DNA of 64,000 nt from Nematostella vectensis. Its lineage: Eukaryota > Cnidaria > Anthozoa > Actiniaria > Edwardsiidae. Each line of letters opens with the position of its first letter. The stretch's first letter is position 1. The notes beneath the pieces were generated by a model. It was not told the DNA's origin. It made no database searches and saw only the letters and a program-made list of their open reading frames with translations. Below, one piece after another: positions 1 to 12,600 of this stretch. Position numbers and translations under genes: made by a program. The stretch spans positions 2,377,501-2,441,500 of the forward strand of contig NC_064043.1 in the NCBI RefSeq assembly GCF_932526225.1. The letters are read 5' to 3'.

Positions 1-1475
1 GTCTGGAAGGGGAAAAAGATGCGGTAGGGGTGCGGGTTGTTGCGGCTGACGTGTATCGCGGCTTCCTGACGAGGTGGCCGAACCTGTCCATCCTCGCCCT
101 GATACATAGACCCTCTAGGGTGCACGCGCACGCCACAGCGACCGCTGGACAAACTGCTTGAGTACACCCTGTGAATTAACGCATAAAGTGTGGATTATCC
201 CATGATTGAAATTGTGGTGCTTCTTCACGTCAAGGCAATACTACATATACAAATTTGTTAGAAATTTCATGATCCTGAGGGGGGAGGGGTGGGGTCTAGG
301 ATAGGTTTCGAGTAAAACAAACAAACACAAGTGAAACAAAGTGAGAATCGGTCAAACACAAGTGAAACAAAGTGAGAATCGGTCAAACACAAGCGCAACA
401 CAAGTGAGAATCGGTCAAACACAAGTTAAACAAAGTGTGAATCGGTCAAACACAAGTGAAACAAATTGAGAATCGGTCAAACACAAGTGAAACAAAGTGA
501 GAATCGGTCAAACAAAAGTAAAAGAAAGTGAGAATCGGTCAAACACAAGTGAAACAAAGTGAGAATCGGTCAAACACAAGTGAAACAAAGTGAGAATCGG
601 TCAAACACAAGTGAAAAAAAAGTGAGAATCGGTCAAACACAAGTGAAACAAAGTGAGAATCGGTCAAACACAAGTGAAACAAAGTGAGAATCGGTCAAAC
701 ACAAGTGATACAAATTGAGAATCGGTCAAACACAAGTGAAACAAAGTGAGAATCGGTCAAACACAAGTGAAACAAAATGAAAATCGGTCAAACACAAGTG
801 AAACAAAGTGAGAATCGGTCAAACACAAGTGAATCAAAATGAGAATCGGTCAAACACAAGTGATACAAATTGAGAATCGGTCAAACACAAGTGAAACAAA
901 GTGAGAATCGGTCAAACTCAAGTGAAACAAAGTGAGAATCGGTCAAACACAAGTGAAAATTAGTCAAACACAAGCGCAACACAAGTGAGAATCTGTCAAA
1001 TACGAGCGCAACAAAATCAAGCATTCTTGTTTTTTCGCGCTTTTATTCCAGTGAAATCGAAAAGGCGTGCGTTGCGCTTGCGTCCTGGAGGGAACCAACA
1101 CTTTAGCAGTGAAACGCGACCTTATCGTAGCACAAGCCCATTATTCAAACACGATATGAAACAGCCCACACTTTTTTTTTTTGTCTTTCTCAAGGAAAAT
1201 ACAATAGCGCAAAAAAACATTGTCAGAAAAAGAAAAAGAATACGATAACTAATAAAAAAAAGTCTTTTCTTGTTAAAAAAAGGTATGACTGTCCGTGTTT
1301 GCTTCAAATGCGCTGTTGCTAGGGAAAGCAAGCAGCCATTGCAATGATAAAAACATGCATCTGAAGCATACTATACAAAGTACGTACCGCGAACGGTCGT
1401 TATACCCGCTAAAAGAACACTTTGACGAGTGCAAGGGAAGCCCGGCTGGTACAGATCTCGTCCTAGCCTCGCGGA
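1..1475 (-). CDS. partial gene, paralogue-like to the 262-aa small-exon gene next door
   Basis: Two minus-strand exons are supported. Exon 1388-1475 has a good acceptor (pyrimidine run then CAG) and donor GTACGT; it enters in phase 1 and leaves in phase 2, encoding VREARTRSVPAG... to NDRSR. Exon 1-168 starts after a CAG acceptor, takes up phase 2 correctly, and reads VYSSSLSSGRCG... to NNPHPYRIFFPFQ with no stop up to the window edge. The NNPHPxxxxxxFQ block and the phase pattern match exon 3 of the complete gene at 3698-15400 (RKNNPHPHNMVAAFQ), so the two look like paralogues. The first exon is not certain. An ATG at 3409 followed by eight codons and a GTGAGG donor (ending near 3385) fits the phase but could be chance. 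The function is unknown; a ciliary protein is only an inference from the neighbour. Confidence 0.5.
301..1012. repeat. 31-bp minisatellite in intron
   Basis: About 22 copies of a 31-bp unit built around AATCGGTCAAACACAAGTGA and AACAAAGTG, with scattered substitutions and a few unit-length slips. It lies inside the intron between the two exons of the partial gene and shares no sequence with their splice junctions. Confidence 0.95.
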
Positions 1476-3697
1476 CTGAAAAACAAATGTACACAAATGT
1501 TGTTACTTGTGTCAAAGAACTCGAAGTTAAGTTGAGAACGGTGTGCCACGCGAATGCATGTTCATGGGTAAATAAAAAGACGAGTCAAGAATAAGTAAAT
1601 AAAGTTAAACATTTTGTTTACCAGTTGTTGTCCAGTCTTTGTGTCTTGTTTGCCTCATGTTGTGTGGAGTCTATGCACTGTCTAGCTCTTGTCGCAACCT
1701 AGAGGGACAGCTGTTCAGAGCGCACAGAACACGTCCTTGCTATGCTATGCCATAAAAGCGCAAGTTTGCGTAGGAAACTATATTGCGTGTTGACAGATAA
1801 TGCTGTGTTTCCCGACACTTGTCATTCAATTTGTGGCCCTGAAATGATGTGACGGTACCAAGCGTAAAGCCGCTAAACCCTTTATTTGTTTTATGCGTCG
1901 ACTAAATGGATCAACTTGTTTGCGATGCGAGAACGATGGATTTCTTGATCAAAAGAATCGATTATCTTTGCCTATACTCTAACAGCACGTCTTGAATGAT
2001 CGTACAAAACGCCATGTTCCTATTGGTTAGGGCGGGCCCCTTAGGAGTATTGGTGCTTGTGCTATTGAAAAGGGAATTAAGTCGTTAAAATGACTCAGAA
2101 TAATTACTCTTTGAGATTGATCAATTTGCTGTCGTGTGATGGTTTTCTAATGTACCGCTATTAGCACGACTTAATTTTTTAACTATCGTATACATCTATA
2201 TCTCTAAAGAAGGCCTTTGTAACTCGGTAGACTCTAGACCATCCACTTTTCATGATTCTCTTTAGTCGATCGGCGATCGGTTAAAAAAATGTATAAAACT
2301 CGGCATCAGGTTCGGCATGAATAGATAGTGATGCTAAAATTAACAGCTAAAAAAAGTTAACTTTGTCGGATACAGTTAATATGCAGAGCAGTAAACTAGT
2401 AACCAGAGATGGGAAAAAAATGAAATCAATATTTAGCGATTGGATTGCTAAATAAAAAGGGCCCATTGACTTGAGAAAATAGAAAATGCAACCACAACGC
2501 TCCAGCTAATAGCTTGGACAAAAGGCGCTTGTCGATGAAAACAGAAACGCGGAAGATATAATCCAACCTTTATTTAAAAAAGCAGTGTCCTTTTAAAGCT
2601 CAAGAGATGGAGTTTCCATTTCATTAGTGGAAATAGCGTGAACGGTGAACGCGAGGCTTTCGCAAGTCGAAGTCTGTTATGGTCATATTATATCTTGGTT
2701 TTAACAAATTACCGTTTTTAATTACCTTTTTACCACGACGATGGCCAGCATCAAACCAATGAGCCAATGCCAGGGCCTAGTCCCCTCACAGTACCACAAA
2801 CCTTACTTACTTACTAATACTTAGGGCGGTCTCATCCGAGCTGCACACCTGGAGGCCCAGTGTGGCTAGCATACAGGTGGCTAGCCCGGTAGTATTGTCG
2901 CCCCCTGCGTCTTGCTTGAGAGAGTCCACGAAGGTGGTGACAGCCCGGGGCGAAGGAATCCGTGGAGTGGCTCACAAGTTACCAATTGCTGCCTGAAGCA
3001 GAGTCCCACGAGGCCCAGCCTGGGCGAGGCTACCTTGTCAGATACCTTAGGGGGTCACGATAGAAGATTTCGTTTGTGATGTGCACTTTCCGTCTAAGGC
3101 GCTACAAACTAAGCATGTGATGTATACACTGCCCAGTCCCCAGGGTCGCGCACTTAAAGAGTTCCTGTCAGCCGCCATCTTATCACAAAGTGCGAGTAAG
3201 CATCCACTGATTTGTGGGGAAGCTTTCCGATATTTTCGATTAATTTGGTAAATATAGCATAACACTTTATTTTCAGGTGGTTTTCTTGAAATATATTCTG
3301 ACAATTTGTGTTCATTGGTTGAAAATGATAACAAAGTTGTGGTTGACAAGGCCTCTTTAAGTATTGATCGGTCCAAGTACCCTCACGACAACCTTTTTCT
3401 CCTCCTATCATGGTAAGTTCCCGATAGGAAATGGATCGTAATGTCAAAACTAACAAAACGCAATCAAAATTAGATTTTATTGCCACACTTTATATTCTAT
3501 ACTATCTTACATGTACCAGACGGTTTTACTCTATGTACGAGCCAACTGGTGTACCTCAACGATCTAGCCCTTGATGGTCACAACTGGTGTACCTCAACGA
3601 TCTAGCCCTTGATGATCACAAACCCGTGCGTGCAACTTACTCCGGCTTTTAATTATTTCGCGCCGTTTTACACTTCTAACTCTACTTGTGTAGGTAA
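1476..3697. other. intergenic or intronic stretch without a firm gene
   Basis: AT-rich sequence with a GC-rich patch at about 2830-3060. I see no convincing exon apart from the weak candidate first exon near 3385-3409. Open frames on the minus strand at 3047-3486 are short and lack family resemblance or good splice sites. Confidence 0.5.
3544..3619. repeat. 38-bp tandem duplication
   Basis: Two almost identical copies of a 38-bp segment beginning AACTGGTGTACCTCAACG, differing at one base. It lies just downstream of the 3' end of the 262-residue gene. Confidence 0.9.
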
Positions 3698-6600
3698 TCA
3701 CGTGACCATGGCACCTACACAGTTCTCGAGATATCGGATGTTCATACAAACGTCTTGAACTCCAGTAGGCGTGGCCAGTTTGTCAATCATACTCGTTTTC
3801 CCAGATGTCATATGGACCACGTCTTCTTTCCAGCTCAGGGCGAGCGGGTTGTCCATCGGAATTCGGGTCATTTTCATTGACGAACATGGGGTTGAGCAAG
3901 TGAGGCCATATCCAATAACCCTAATTTAAATAAAACACATGAGAACATACGTATTTCTTTACTCAATAGCCCTAGTGTAGAAAAAAAATGACATAGGAAC
4001 ATATATATATAAGGAACATATATATAGGAACATAAAATGATGGTTGAAGGCTTTCATAGAAAGTGCTCAATACTCGAAAGTAGAGCGGTGTATAGTGTTG
4101 GTTTGAGAAAAATACAAACTACATAGGTTTCCCTACAGGCCTGTTTCGTGGTTGCCCACTCATCAGGGGATTTAATGAGAATATTCCTACCATCGTATAT
4201 CGACATCGTACATCGTACATCGACTCTACCGCGACGACGGACTAGCCATCACCAACGCCACACCCAGAGCCACCGAAAACCTAAAAAAGAAACTATGCCG
4301 CATCTTCAACAACAACGGACTCCGAATCACCATTGAGGCAAACAAACAAGTTGTCAATTTCCTAGACGTCACCCTCGACCTAAAACGTAATGCACACCAG
4401 CCTTATACAAAGCCGAACTCCTCGCTACAATATGTCCACCGTGAGAGCAACCACCCGCCCTCCATCACCAAGAACATCCCTGCTGGTATCAACAGACGCC
4501 TATCTGCCCTATCTTCAGACCAAGCCTCCTTTGACCAGACCGCGCCACCTTACCAGAAAGCACTCGACGATAGCGGATACAACTACACGCTACGCTACCA
4601 ACCCAACACCGTAACCAACCGTAAAACCCGCAAACGCAACAACATCCTATGGTACAACCCGCCCTTCAGCAAGAACACCAGCACCAACATCGGCCACAGA
4701 TTCCTCACCCTGATAGACAAGCACTTCCCGAAAGACAACCACCTCCGTAAAATCTTCAACAGAAACACCATCAAAATCAGTTACAGCTGCATGAACAACA
4801 CTTATTTTTATATCCAGTCTATTGTTAGCCATATAAAAACAACATAAGAACATACGCATAATTATATCCATTACTAGACTAGAATTATTATTTCATATCC
4901 AGTAAAATTATGCTAAGACGAGAGGGCGCAATAGGGTTACGGAAGCCTCAAAACCGCACAGAAAAAAAAACGCAAAGAAACCGCACGGAAAAACGTAAAA
5001 CCGTAAAAATAAGTCAAATAACCGTAAACCGCGCAGTCTAGAAAAACAGCAATCACCGTGGAATAAAATACAAAAAACAAAATCGCAAAACCGCGCCAAA
5101 TTTAAGGCAAAACCGCATATAACCCAAAACCCTTACGCCCTCTCTCTAAGAATCAGTAAATGTCTACAACTAAAGCGACCCATGGTGCATGATGGGAAAT
5201 GTAAAATACTGGAGTTTGATACAAGCGAGCAGCGCCGTCTTTCTGATCAAAGTCAAATCAATCATACAATCTCACCCTTTGTGGAAAGGTGAAGGCGTTC
5301 CTCATGGTGGTCGGGTGGGGGTTGTTTCTGCGTGTGGCTGATCTGGGTAGTAGCGGTAATTGAAGAGTGCTCCTCCTCATGTAATTCGCCCGATACTCGC
5401 TCGTCTCAAATCGACCTTTACTCGGGAAGACGTACGGAGCTGGCCTAGAAATTAAAAGATCAGTTCATTTTTTTTCAATTTTCAATTTTTTTTTCTTTCC
5501 AATTTTACATTAATGGTTAATCAACCCACAAATAGCGTAGCTAATCGAGGTCAATATAGACATTTTTATTCATGCGATTTTCCAAGGGGCACAGCGAAGT
5601 TTTGCTTTTCATTAACGAGAAATACGCATTCATTTTAGCCAAAATTACAAACGTTTACGCCGATGTACTGTCATTTAAGAGATAGTAAAATCATTTGAAC
5701 TAAAAGGAAATACATTAAAGAACTTTGCATAATTGAGTGCACACAATTGCATTATCTTAACAATCATTTACACTATTCGACGACCAGGAATGAAAAATCT
5801 ATTTTCATTTGCGCGTTGATACATAACAATAGCACGAATAAAATATCAATAATAAGAGAACTCGCAATCAATACAGTGAACGAAATATTCATTAACATTT
5901 TTATTACAGCAAGTGCAAACAATAGCATTTTGTGAGTCATTTGCGTGCTTCTTATAAACGTTAGCGCCTCCGTACAAACAATAAGCCCTTTATCACAAAC
6001 AATATCCTAAAATAATTTTTCAATTACTTCTTGTTTATTTGTGCCCTTATAATGCACATACATGCAAAATAAATGATACCAGTACTCAAGCGTACTTAGC
6101 GCCGTGCGAACGGACAGCTTACTCAGCATTCCCACGTGCCGAGTAAAGGTCACGTGCATGACATCACTATTATGGTACGGGATAGTCTGGAAACTCCCAA
6201 GAGACCCTAGGCGCCCGAATAGACCTCGATATTTTTCACTCTACGTCACAGCGAGTTGTGCGTGGCGTAACCGACTAAGACAGGCCTGGGATCCTGGTTA
6301 TTGCCTCCCCATTAATGCGCGGGTACCTCAGGTTCCTTTGTGTTGTACAGTTCGCTAGATAGCGGTGTTGGGGTCGAAATCTCCAGCCTAGCCGTAAAGC
6401 TTTAGCGCCACGTCTGGATGTATGGTCCCCTTTTTTATTTTAAATAAAAATGCTGATTGGGTTCGATCTTCAGCAAGGATCTTTAGGCTTTTTTTCATCT
6501 AAGAACTTACATGGATTCCATTTAGCGATGGTTAATGTGCTCCCAATAAACCATAGCAAACCACCATTTGACTAGCACCGAAAAAGTGATCCTAACCCCG

Positions 6601-9600
6601 TCATTCTGTTCTATTTCTTAAACACTTTTCAGTTATTTCCATTTATATGATGATTCCCTAATATTGTCCCCAGTGTATAGCAATAACCACCCCCAGCCCC
6701 CTCTGTCCTAATCTTTCTCAAATGCACCCCTTCCTTCCTCTCGTGCTGTCTTACTTAGAGGGGGGTGCCTCATGCGTATCATTGAACGGACCCCCCTCTT
6801 CCCTCCCCTCCCCTCCCTCGCCCTCCTTTTAACTCGTACTTAGCGGTGGATGCAGATGGGCCGAATGTCCCTTTATAAGTCTCGCTGTACAAACTATCTC
6901 CCACTTTACGTCTGCATTGCGAGTAGTTGATGGGCGCTGAAAAGAAATGGACGGCGCCTTATTGTGAGTAAACAAATTTTTTTTGTACAGAATTTTGTAC
7001 AGAACATGATTGATGTAAACTGCGATCTTCAAATTAATTTCTCCGTTATATTACAAAAGTGGACTACCCCATGATTCACGAACAAGCATAAAGATAAGCT
7101 TAAAGATAAGGAAAATACCTTTGCCTCCCGCGCCCTTCGAGAAGCCTGGCTCGTCTACTGGACTAGGAAGAGTATTCAGGTATTGCCAAATTTTGTTTCT
7201 CTACAGACTCCTGACAGAGGGATATCAAAACCACATGCTGTAGGATGTGGCATTTTGTTTTTTCAAGGGGGGAGGGGTGTCTATACTCACGTAAGTTGGT
7301 GGCGTTTCTACTTTTAAACGAAGCAGGTGGTCTCGTATCTTGTTTTACATAGGTAGTCTGGTACCGCGATACGATAGGCGTGGCTGAAATATGATTAGAA
7401 CTGTCTCATACATTTCGCATCCTCTAATGATCTTTAAACAACCACACTAATCATTATACAGTCACTCGCACTGGCATCGTCAACTAACCGCCACAATCGA
7501 CATCATCGTCAATCATCCCAACCAATCATCATTCATCATTATCATTATTTTGCCATCATAATACATTTACCAGTACCGTCATTACCACTAGCAGCAGCAT
7601 AATCGGTTACTGATCATCATTGTCCTCATAATCATCACCGACAGAATTCGCCAGCAACGATAAAATCACCATGCTCCATTCATCACCGTTATCAACATCA
7701 TCATTATATTACTTCTTTTTTTTTGACATTTTTGACATCGACATCGTGATCATCATTAGTCGCATGCATCCAATAAATACAATCATCTTGAGAGTTACTA
7801 CGCGTACCACCACCACACATTCTAATCCATGTTTCATCCTTTCGTATAACCCAAACCAAATGCAGTAGCGGAAACAAGAAGAACTGACAAAAGTCGACAG
7901 CCTAGTAGATGACATAGGTTATTGGACATATTCAACTACAATATAGAAATGACCTACCAATTGGCGGTAGATATCTGTCTTGTTGGTACGGCATACTGAA
8001 GAAGTGTCTTATAAGAACATCACTGTTTAATAGAGAGAAATTCTTATCAAACTTTCATGGTTGCAGGTGAAGACACGTGTATACTGGAATTTGTAAACAA
8101 AGACTATAACAAGGTTATAGAACTTGCCGCTTGTTTGTGAAGAAAATTGCTACTCCAATATTATCGTTGAGATTCCTTAACAGAGACAAACAGTGATGTA
8201 TAGTGTACTCTGGGATAGTCACTATCTTCTTTTATTTAAGTATGCTCTTTTTCACTTTGCCTAACAGCATTTAACAGAGACAAACAGTGATGTATTGTAC
8301 TCTGGGATAGTCACTTTCTCAAAAACTATGTTATGTTTGTTTTAAGTCAGATAATCACAAAGTCGATGGAAGAATTGAACGTAAATCTATTTGATAAGAT
8401 TGGATAACAGGTTAGTTTATAAACGTAAAGAAAGCTTTCAGGCAGACCCCTAGTGCTTTGTTGTAAGGACAGAATTTAGGAGATGCATATATATATATTT
8501 TAGAAGGATTTTAAAGAAAGTTTTATTTTTTTTTAACTGCATGTTAAATCCATCGTACCTTGCTGGCCTATGTAAAAAGGTCTTCCTCAGGTTGGGCAAG
8601 TCACGCAGTAGTTCTCGCGGTTTTGTTGTCTACATTCTGGTTCACAAAGATCGGTTACTATGCCAGAGTCTGGGAGTATTACTCAAATCTCCTGATAATA
8701 GTCTAAGTGGTGATTGGTCGGACTGCAGTGTCAAACCTGGCTTGGGTGGCGTCGCGCACGATAAGAGAGCAAAAACGCATCTCTGTAGAGTGCTTTAAGA
8801 GTACAGTAAAAGTCCGCATATTGAATTATGTATTTTTGATAATGCACTAAAATCTAAAGCATATCACTGATTGATCTGTAAACAAGAACGCGCGTGAAAT
8901 GATTCTAAAGTGATCTTGAACAATGCGGACTCATAAGGTAATTGACGCTTTCTGAATTCCCAAGAGGACCTACTCCGACAAATAATTACTTCGGTCTGTT
9001 TGCATGGTTAATTTTGAATATGATTATTTGGTTATAATGGATGGGTAGCATGCTTGTTATCCAAAGCGAAAGCGCGCGCTTTATTCGCATTTCAGATAAC
9101 AAGAAAGCCTACCGTAGGACTGTTCCTTCGACTTCAGATTAAAAAAAAACATCTCATTACATTTAGCCCCCTCCTAGTGGTAATTAGAGAACAGAGCTTT
9201 TGCATTCAAAAATATATTGCCTTAAACTTCAATGTATGGTAGTTATCCTAATAAAATATATAGTTACTAAAGAGAAGACAATATGTTGTTGTTTATTTGA
9301 TTGCTTATTGTTTATTTCATATTCTTTTTATCAGGAGGAAGGACATTAGCCTGAGCGAGGAGGAAGGACATTAGCCTGAGCGAGGAGGAAGGACATTAGC
9401 CTGAGCGAGGAGGAAGGACATTAGCCTGAGCGAGGAGGAAGGACATTAGCCTGAGCGAGGAGGAAGGACATTAGCCTGAGCGAGGAGGAAGGACATTAGC
9501 CTGAGCGAGGAGGAAGGACATTAGCCTGAGCGAGGAGGAAGGACATTAGCCTGAGCGTTTAGTGATGAGAAAGTCACAATAAGATGCGATTATTCCCTTG

Positions 9601-12600
9601 TCACCAAATTATCGTTTTCCAGCATGATCACCTATTAGTGCTCGACTTCTGTTATACGCGTATAACATGCGACACTCTCTTTTCTTCACCCGTCAGCCTT
9701 AGCGGATGTCACCTTTTGCAAGTGTTTACCTTACCCCCCCCTGTTATTCTTAGGCTGTGAAACACTTGCTTCTCTCTCACATGTGCCATATGACCACCCT
9801 CCCCTCCCCTCCTCTTTTTATGGAAAGTAACCAATTCCTCCCGTCCCCTCCCTTGTCTTAATTGTGGTGTCATCTCAGACCAGGGCTTAGCTCGTCGAGA
9901 GACTGTGAGGCGAAGCTACGTGTACGGGTGGATCCTCTCGTCGGGTCTACGGTCAAAAGAAAGCATTAAGGAAAGACAGCCAGCAAGTCAAACTAAAGAA
10001 ATCAAAACCGACCACCTAGCCATTTAAGATTGGAATCTGAAATATTGATAGCAACATCAAAAAAAGTTATTAGGGAGCGCTCGTTAATTACTGCACCCCC
10101 CCCCCCCCATAAATCCAGGCCCAAAAATCGTGACCCCCCTCCCCCCTAGACCAGTAAATTTTTATATTCAATAATTATATCTCTTTAAATTTAAAATAAG
10201 TAATTTTTTATATTAAATAATAAGACTTGACATAGATACTGGGTGTAACTGAATATAACCTTTGCTAAAATATAGATCAGCTACCATGGCAATTTTGTCC
10301 TATTTAATTAAAGTATGAATTTTCACTTTCGCTAAGTGGCATAGAAATAAACAAGAAGTACCGGTGTCGTTTTGTTCACCTGTTTAGAACGGGCAGCTTT
10401 TTGTCTGTCAAGGCATTCTCAAAAGTTATTTATATAAAGACAAGATTGGTACCTGAACAATATGGAACTAGATATACAATAGTAGGAAACATTATGAACT
10501 AAATAAAATTTACATTTGAACAATGACTCTCTTGCTCAGTATTATATTATAACCAGACTTAAATTCGGCGCCCAAAAAAACATAGCCAGAGCCCCCCTAC
10601 ATATTTGCAACCCCCCCCCCCCCCAGTAATAAATGACCGCTCCCTAATCTATAAAATTAGGAAATTTGTGCACGGGAAATATGTCCGACTACTGTTTCTC
10701 AGTATATGTTTGGTTGTATGTGGAGGTATGCTACTGATGGCAAACCTACACTTACCGGTAGCATATGGTGGTTCATGGTAGTCCTGTTGATAGATGGACC
10801 GCGTGGTCTCGTGGCACACTTTACGCAGGAGGTCTTTGCTCCAGAGGTCTTCAGTGAGCCCGCGTGCCGAAACTGGGGGCAGCCGTTGATAGTGAGACCA
10901 TACAAAATAGTCCTGAAAGCAGATATCAGATTCCATTGAGAGTTTATGATCGTGACGCTGGGTCACCCATGCGAAAGCCCCAACAGAACGAGGCTTTAAA
11001 TCATGTGCCCTCGTGTGTATATCGTTCGTTAAGCTCTGCCACTAAGGGTGGCCAGAGGGTCTGTTGCACCCCCATTTACGCCCATACACGATTCAGAGTA
11101 GCACCCCCACATTTACGCCCATACACGCCATTCAGAGTAAAGTCCAGCTTGAAGAGAAGGGACATCCAATTTAGTTCCTCACCCAGGAAGTGACAAACGT
11201 GAAAGGCTGTAAAAAAAGACTACTGAAACACAGGAGGAATAAGAAAGCGCTTGTAGTGCCACATTCGAATAAGACATCTGTGTGTTCTGTGATGTATTTT
11301 ATGTATTTTGCGATATGTGGTGCCATTTTTTATGCAAAAATATTTCATACATTTTGAGACGATTATTGATGCCCTGGAATAACGACTGGCATCACAAACG
11401 AGGCTATAGCGCCCCAAACTAGACCTTTCATGCTTTCCAGTGCCCCGTAACCACTCGGTATCATAAATAGTTTTAAAGAGGGGATATATTAAACGCTATA
11501 ATCGACTCAGCGCGCATATTACACTACACAACTGTCCCACGTGACCTACCCTGTTCGGATGTTGGAACGCTGCCACCATGTTGTGCGGGTGCGGGTTATT
11601 TTTACGATATCCCGAAGATGTACCGTAGGCGACGGTGCTTTTCCTGGTCACTGGAAACTGAACGTACTCCGCCTGGTAGGTGGACGTGATGTCCGGCCGG
11701 TCTGACCCGTAAACCCGCGATGTCCGGACCCTGTTGTGCAACCAAAACTAGTCAGCCTGGTCAAAACAGCCTGGTCTAGTTTTAATATTTGTTTATCGAG
11801 GGTAGCATATTAAACCGAATATACAGTTTTCTAACATATGGCCCTTGGTTAGTAAGCACTGTCACTGGGGGTGGTCACTGCCAGAGGGTTTATTGCGTCC
11901 CCAGTGGTTCTTTTACGTCCTTTCGGTTAGTGTAGTGCAGCTTGAAGAGACGGGACCTCCAGTTTAGTGTCCTTATCCGAGAAGACTGGAAACACGGGAG
12001 AATAACTTCAACTCATTTGTGGCACAAATTCGAATCAAGGCAGGAACCCGGAAAAATCCCCAGTGTTTGAGCCAGGATTCGAACCTGAGCCACAGCGGTG
12101 AGAGGCCGACGCGCTAACACACTAGGCCACCCGTGCTTCCACAGCCCTGTCAGCCTGGTCAAGTCAGCCTGGTCTAGTCAGCCTGGTCTAGTCAGCCTGG
12201 TCTAGTCAGCCTGGTCTAGTCAGCCTGGTCAAGTCAGCCTGGTCTAGTCAGCCTAGTCAAGTCAGCCTGGTCTAGTCAGCCTGGTCTAGTCAGCCTGGTC
12301 TAGTCAGCCTGGTCAAGTCAGCCTGGTCAAGTCAGCCTGGTCAAGTCAGCCTGGTCAAGTAAGCCTGGTCTAGTCAGCCTGGTCTAGTCAGCCTGGTCAA
12401 GTCAGCCTGGTCAAGTCAGCCTGGTCTAGTCAGCCTGGTCTAGTCAGCCTCGTCAAGTCAGCCTCGTCAAGTCTGTCTGGTCTAGTCAGCCTGGTCAAGT
12501 CAGCCTGGTCTAGTCAGCCTGGTCTAGTCAGCCTGGTCTAGTCAGCCTGGTCAAGTCAGCCTGGTCAAGTCAGCTTGGTCAAGTCAGCCTGGTCAAGTCA

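Larger units (their letters stand above)
6937..10070. other. intron sequence without further exons seen
   Basis: Part of the long fourth intron of the 262-residue gene. It contains a CAT-rich patch at 7440-7660, two C-rich patches (6650-6830, in the flanking intron, and 9710-9860) and a partial duplication. Nothing in it reads as coding. Confidence 0.5.

Noticed and set aside
301-1012. CRISPR-like array
   Set aside because: Units are contiguous without unique spacers, the context is eukaryotic, and no cas genes are present; a minisatellite explains it.
1295-1594. 99-codon plus-strand frame
   Set aside because: Antisense to exon 1388-1475, which has good splice sites and phase.
6779-6839. 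Read-through of exon 5 of the 262-residue gene to a TGA at 6779
   Set aside because: It gives a low-complexity Gly/Arg tail; splicing at GTACGA joins in phase to a well-formed last exon. Kept only as an alternative.
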